DNA of 64,000 nucleotides, from assembly GCF_021653975.1 (NCBI RefSeq), contig NZ_JAJKFK010000008.1:248001-312000 (forward strand), in the 5' to 3' direction. The translations under genes were made by a program, and so were the position numbers. Positions within the stretch are counted from its first letter, which is position 1. The number at the start of each line of letters is the position of its first letter. Below the pieces are notes generated by a model, which was given only the letters and a program-made list of their open reading frames with translations, was not told the origin of the DNA and made no database searches. This stretch comes from Amycolatopsis sp. GM8. GTDB taxonomy: Bacteria > Actinomycetota > Actinomycetes > Mycobacteriales > Pseudonocardiaceae. Shown here piece by piece: positions 62,107-64,000 of this stretch.

Positions 62107-63147
62107 TTGAACGCGGTCAATACCGTCCTGGGGCCGGTCGACGTCGGCGAACTCGGCATCACGCTGATGCACGAGCACGCCATGCGCCCACCGGCCGCCG
62201 GGGGCTATGTGGGCGCACGTTCCTTCTCGCCCGAGCTGACCTCGGCGAAGGTGAGCGCCGCCACCGCGTGGCTCGTGCGTGAAGACCCCTACGCGTGCAT
62301 GGACAACCTCGATCTGTCCAATGAGGACGACATAGCCGCCGAGATGGAGATCTATGCGGCGGCGGGCGGCCGCACACTCGTCGACAACACCAATGGACCC
62401 AGCCGCAACCCCGCGGCACTCGTGCGACTCGCACAGCGCACCGGCCTCAACATCATCATGGGCAGCGGCTGGTCACTCGGCAACGCCCAAGCAACACCGA
62501 CGGGCGACAACGACCCGGAGCCGCTGGCGGCGAGTCTTGTCGCGGAGCACCACGACGGCGTGACTTTGCCGGACGGTTCCACCGTCCGTCCCGGCATCAT
62601 CGGCGAAATCGCGGTGGGTACCGAATTCACGACCGCACAACGCACGACCCTGACCGCGGCGGCTATCGCGCAACGAGAAGTTAGAGTTCCGCTGCTGATC
62701 CATCTTCCCGGATGGCAGCGACGCGGTCATGAGGTCCTGGACGTCGTGCTCGGGATGGGCGTTTCACCCCGATCCGTCGTGCTCTGTCACATGGATCCCT
62801 CCGGCAAAGACCTTGTGTACCAGCGCGACCTGGCGAGCAGGGGCGCATGGCTCGAGTTCGACATGATCGGCATGGACGCCAACTACCCGGGGGAGGGCCA
62901 GTCCCCGTCGGTGCAGGACACAGTGGATGCCGTGACAGGGCTCATCGATGACGGCTACGCAGGACAGTTGCTGCTCTCTCAGGACGTCAGCCTGAAGACC
63001 ATGTGGACGCGCAATGGGGGCAACGGCTACGGCTACGTCCTCAAGGCGTTCATTCCGCGACTTCTCGAACGAGGTATTTCCGCTGATACCTGTCGCGGGA
63101 TCCTCACCGACAATCCGGCCGCGGTATTCGCCGGGGCGTGGCTGTGA
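62107..63147 (+). CDS. Phosphotriesterase-family metal hydrolase (PHP-like)
   Basis: A 346-residue amidohydrolase-superfamily protein of the phosphotriesterase group. Metal site: LMHEHAM (His22, His24), PGIIGEIAVG with Glu where true phosphotriesterases have a carboxylated Lys, LLIHLPG, VVLCHMDP and LLSQDVSLK (Asp). The Glu bridge is typical of the Php branch, whose substrates include lactones and phosphosugars. The TTG start is preceded by GAAAGG and ACGGAG. Last gene of the nucleoside operon; 25 bp later the ISL3 element begins. Confidence 0.85.
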   Translation: MNAVNTVLGPVDVGELGITLMHEHAMRPPAAGGYVGARSFSPELTSAKVSAATAWLVREDPYACMDNLDLSNEDDIAAEMEIYAAAGGRTLVDNTNGPSRNPAALVRLAQRTGLNIIMGSGWSLGNAQATPTGDNDPEPLAASLVAEHHDGVTLPDGSTVRPGIIGEIAVGTEFTTAQRTTLTAAAIAQREVRVPLLIHLPGWQRRGHEVLDVVLGMGVSPRSVVLCHMDPSGKDLVYQRDLASRGAWLEFDMIGMDANYPGEGQSPSVQDTVDAVTGLIDDGYAGQLLLSQDVSLKTMWTRNGGNGYGYVLKAFIPRLLERGISADTCRGILTDNPAAVFAGAWL

Positions 63148-63172
63148 ACCTCGCTCGTCTGCTTGCAAAACG

Positions 63173-64000
63173 GGCTCTTCCCAGATGAGGGTGTAGCGGC
63201 TGTTCGTTGGCTCAGGGGCGCGTCGGTGACCGGATAGGGGTCGAGGTCTTCCGGGGATGGGAGTTCTGACACTGCCGATCTGGAAGACCTCGACGTGCCT
63301 GACGCTACCTTCGCTTGCCCTGACCTGACCACGTTCTGCCGACTCGACGAGCTCGGCCTCGAAGCCGTTGGGCAGCGCCTCGAACCCGAGCGTGCTGTGC
63401 TGGCGTGTCGGGTGGTCGAGCCGGACCAGTGGTGCCGTCGCTGCGGCTGCGAAGGCGTGCCGCGGGACACCGTGATCAGACGGCTGGCGCACGAGCCGTT
63501 GGGCTGGCGGCCGACCACGTTGGAGGTGGTCGTGCCGCGCTACCGGTGCACCGGCTGGCGGGCACGTATGGCGCCAAGACACCAGCACGGCGGCCGAGCC
63601 TCGGGCCAAGCTGTCGCGTCGTGGCCTGCGGTGGGCTCTGGAGGGTCTCGTGGTCCAGCACCTGACCGTGGCCCGGATTGCCGAAGGGCTCGGCGTGGCC
63701 TGGGACACTGCCAACGACGCCGTCCTGGCCGAGGGCAAGCGAGTCCTGATCGATGACGAGCACCGCTTCGACGGCGTCACCACGATCGGCGTGGATGAAC
63801 ACGTGTGGAGGCACACCCGACGCGGGGACAAGTACGTCACGGTGATCATCGACCTCACCGGGATCCGCGACGGCACCGGACCCGCACGCCTGTTGGACAT
63901 GGTCGAGGGACGGTCCAAGCAGGCGCTCAAGACCTGGCTCGCCGACCGCCCCGAGGCCTGGCGCGACGCGGTCGAGGTGGTCGCGATGGATGGCTTCACC
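63173..64000 (+). mobile_element. ISL3-family insertion sequence, left end (right end beyond window)
   Basis: GGCTCTTCCC at 63173-63182 matches the usual ISL3 terminal-repeat start, 122 bp before the transposase gene. It lies immediately after TGCAAAACG and 25 bp after the phosphotriesterase-like gene. ISL3 elements duplicate 8 bp; the matching copy would be GCAAAACG, to be sought at the right end. Confidence 0.75.
63295..64000 (+). pseudogene. ISL3-family transposase with frameshift (3' end beyond window)
   Basis: The N-terminal zinc-finger part (CRVVEPDQWCRRCGCEG; RRLAHEPLGWRPTTLEVVVPRYRCTG) is in one frame up to ~63558. From ~63560 the homologous sequence continues in the next frame (GHVWRQDTSTAAEPRAKLSRRGLRWALEGL; VARIAEGLGVAWDTAND; TTIGVDEHVWRHTRRGDKYVTVIIDLTGI, the first catalytic Asp region). 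CTGGCGGGC where relatives need CTGCGGGC points to one inserted G. Either an inactive copy or a sequencing error. Confidence 0.78.

Noticed and set aside
1..64000. tRNA, rRNA, CRISPR arrays, riboswitches or phage genes
   Set aside because: Looked for cloverleaf arms, regularly spaced repeats and phage modules; none was recognisable by eye. A covariance-model scan would settle small RNAs.

Overview
The window is high-GC, densely packed, operon-organised DNA with many GTG/TTG starts, ATGA/GTGA stop-start overlaps, PucR, TetR and MarR regulators, an ECF sigma factor and large catabolic operons. This points to an actinomycete, most likely Pseudonocardiaceae-like (Amycolatopsis or relatives). That placement is inferred from style, not from a marker gene; no tRNA, rRNA or core informational gene was seen.

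Layout. (1) 1-15.2 kb: a peptide/amide or hydantoin-type catabolic island. A DUF917 protein, a HyuA-like ATPase/hydantoinase, an oligopeptide-type ABC transporter (lipoprotein, permease, a permease-ATPase fusion, a second ATPase) and a carboxylesterase form one coupled operon. It faces an amidohydrolase, two PucR-type regulators and a class III CoA-transferase. (2) 15.2-20.6 kb: a two-gene secondary-metabolite unit, a membrane NRPS of the Pls/PosA family plus an EctB-type diaminobutyrate aminotransferase, predicted to make a poly-diaminobutyrate cationic homopolymer. (3) 21.2-30.7 kb: small redox and regulatory units. These are an FAD monooxygenase, a TetR-controlled LLM-oxidoreductase/enoyl-CoA-hydratase pair with three copies of a matching operator, an ECF sigma/anti-sigma pair, and a monooxygenase-MFS-MarR cassette in which the first two genes each carry one inactivating lesion.

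(4) 31.2-42.2 kb: a four-component (Rieske-containing) bacterial multicomponent monooxygenase operon with all six diiron ligands of the toluene/alkene monooxygenase family. Its subunit order is unusual and it carries an FAD-only ferredoxin reductase, two NTF2-like proteins, a DUF59 protein, an ABM protein, a GntR regulator, a fumarase/aspartase-superfamily lyase and a convergent AraC regulator. (5) 42.3-52.6 kb: HTH/SDR/DJ-1/semialdehyde-dehydrogenase detoxification genes, a cation/proton antiporter, an amidohydrolase with a DMT transporter, and a LysR/epimerase divergent pair. (6) 52.6-54.7 kb: a gene graveyard with ALDH and SDR remnants back to back, an IS21 istA relic and a 5'-truncated pyruvyl-transferase. 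(7) 54.8-63.1 kb: a nucleoside/ribose-type import and catabolism operon (deaminase, GATase-like protein, BMP-type lipoprotein, fused ATPase-permease, permease, ribokinase, phosphotriesterase-like protein) with a LacI-type palindromic operator in front. It ends at an ISL3-family element that abuts a second copy of the operator half-site and runs off the window.

The genes mostly form uptake-plus-catabolism modules, each with its own local regulator. The features most likely to reward study are the Pls/PosA+EctB pair, the accessory-rich diiron monooxygenase operon and the IS-bounded nucleoside operon.
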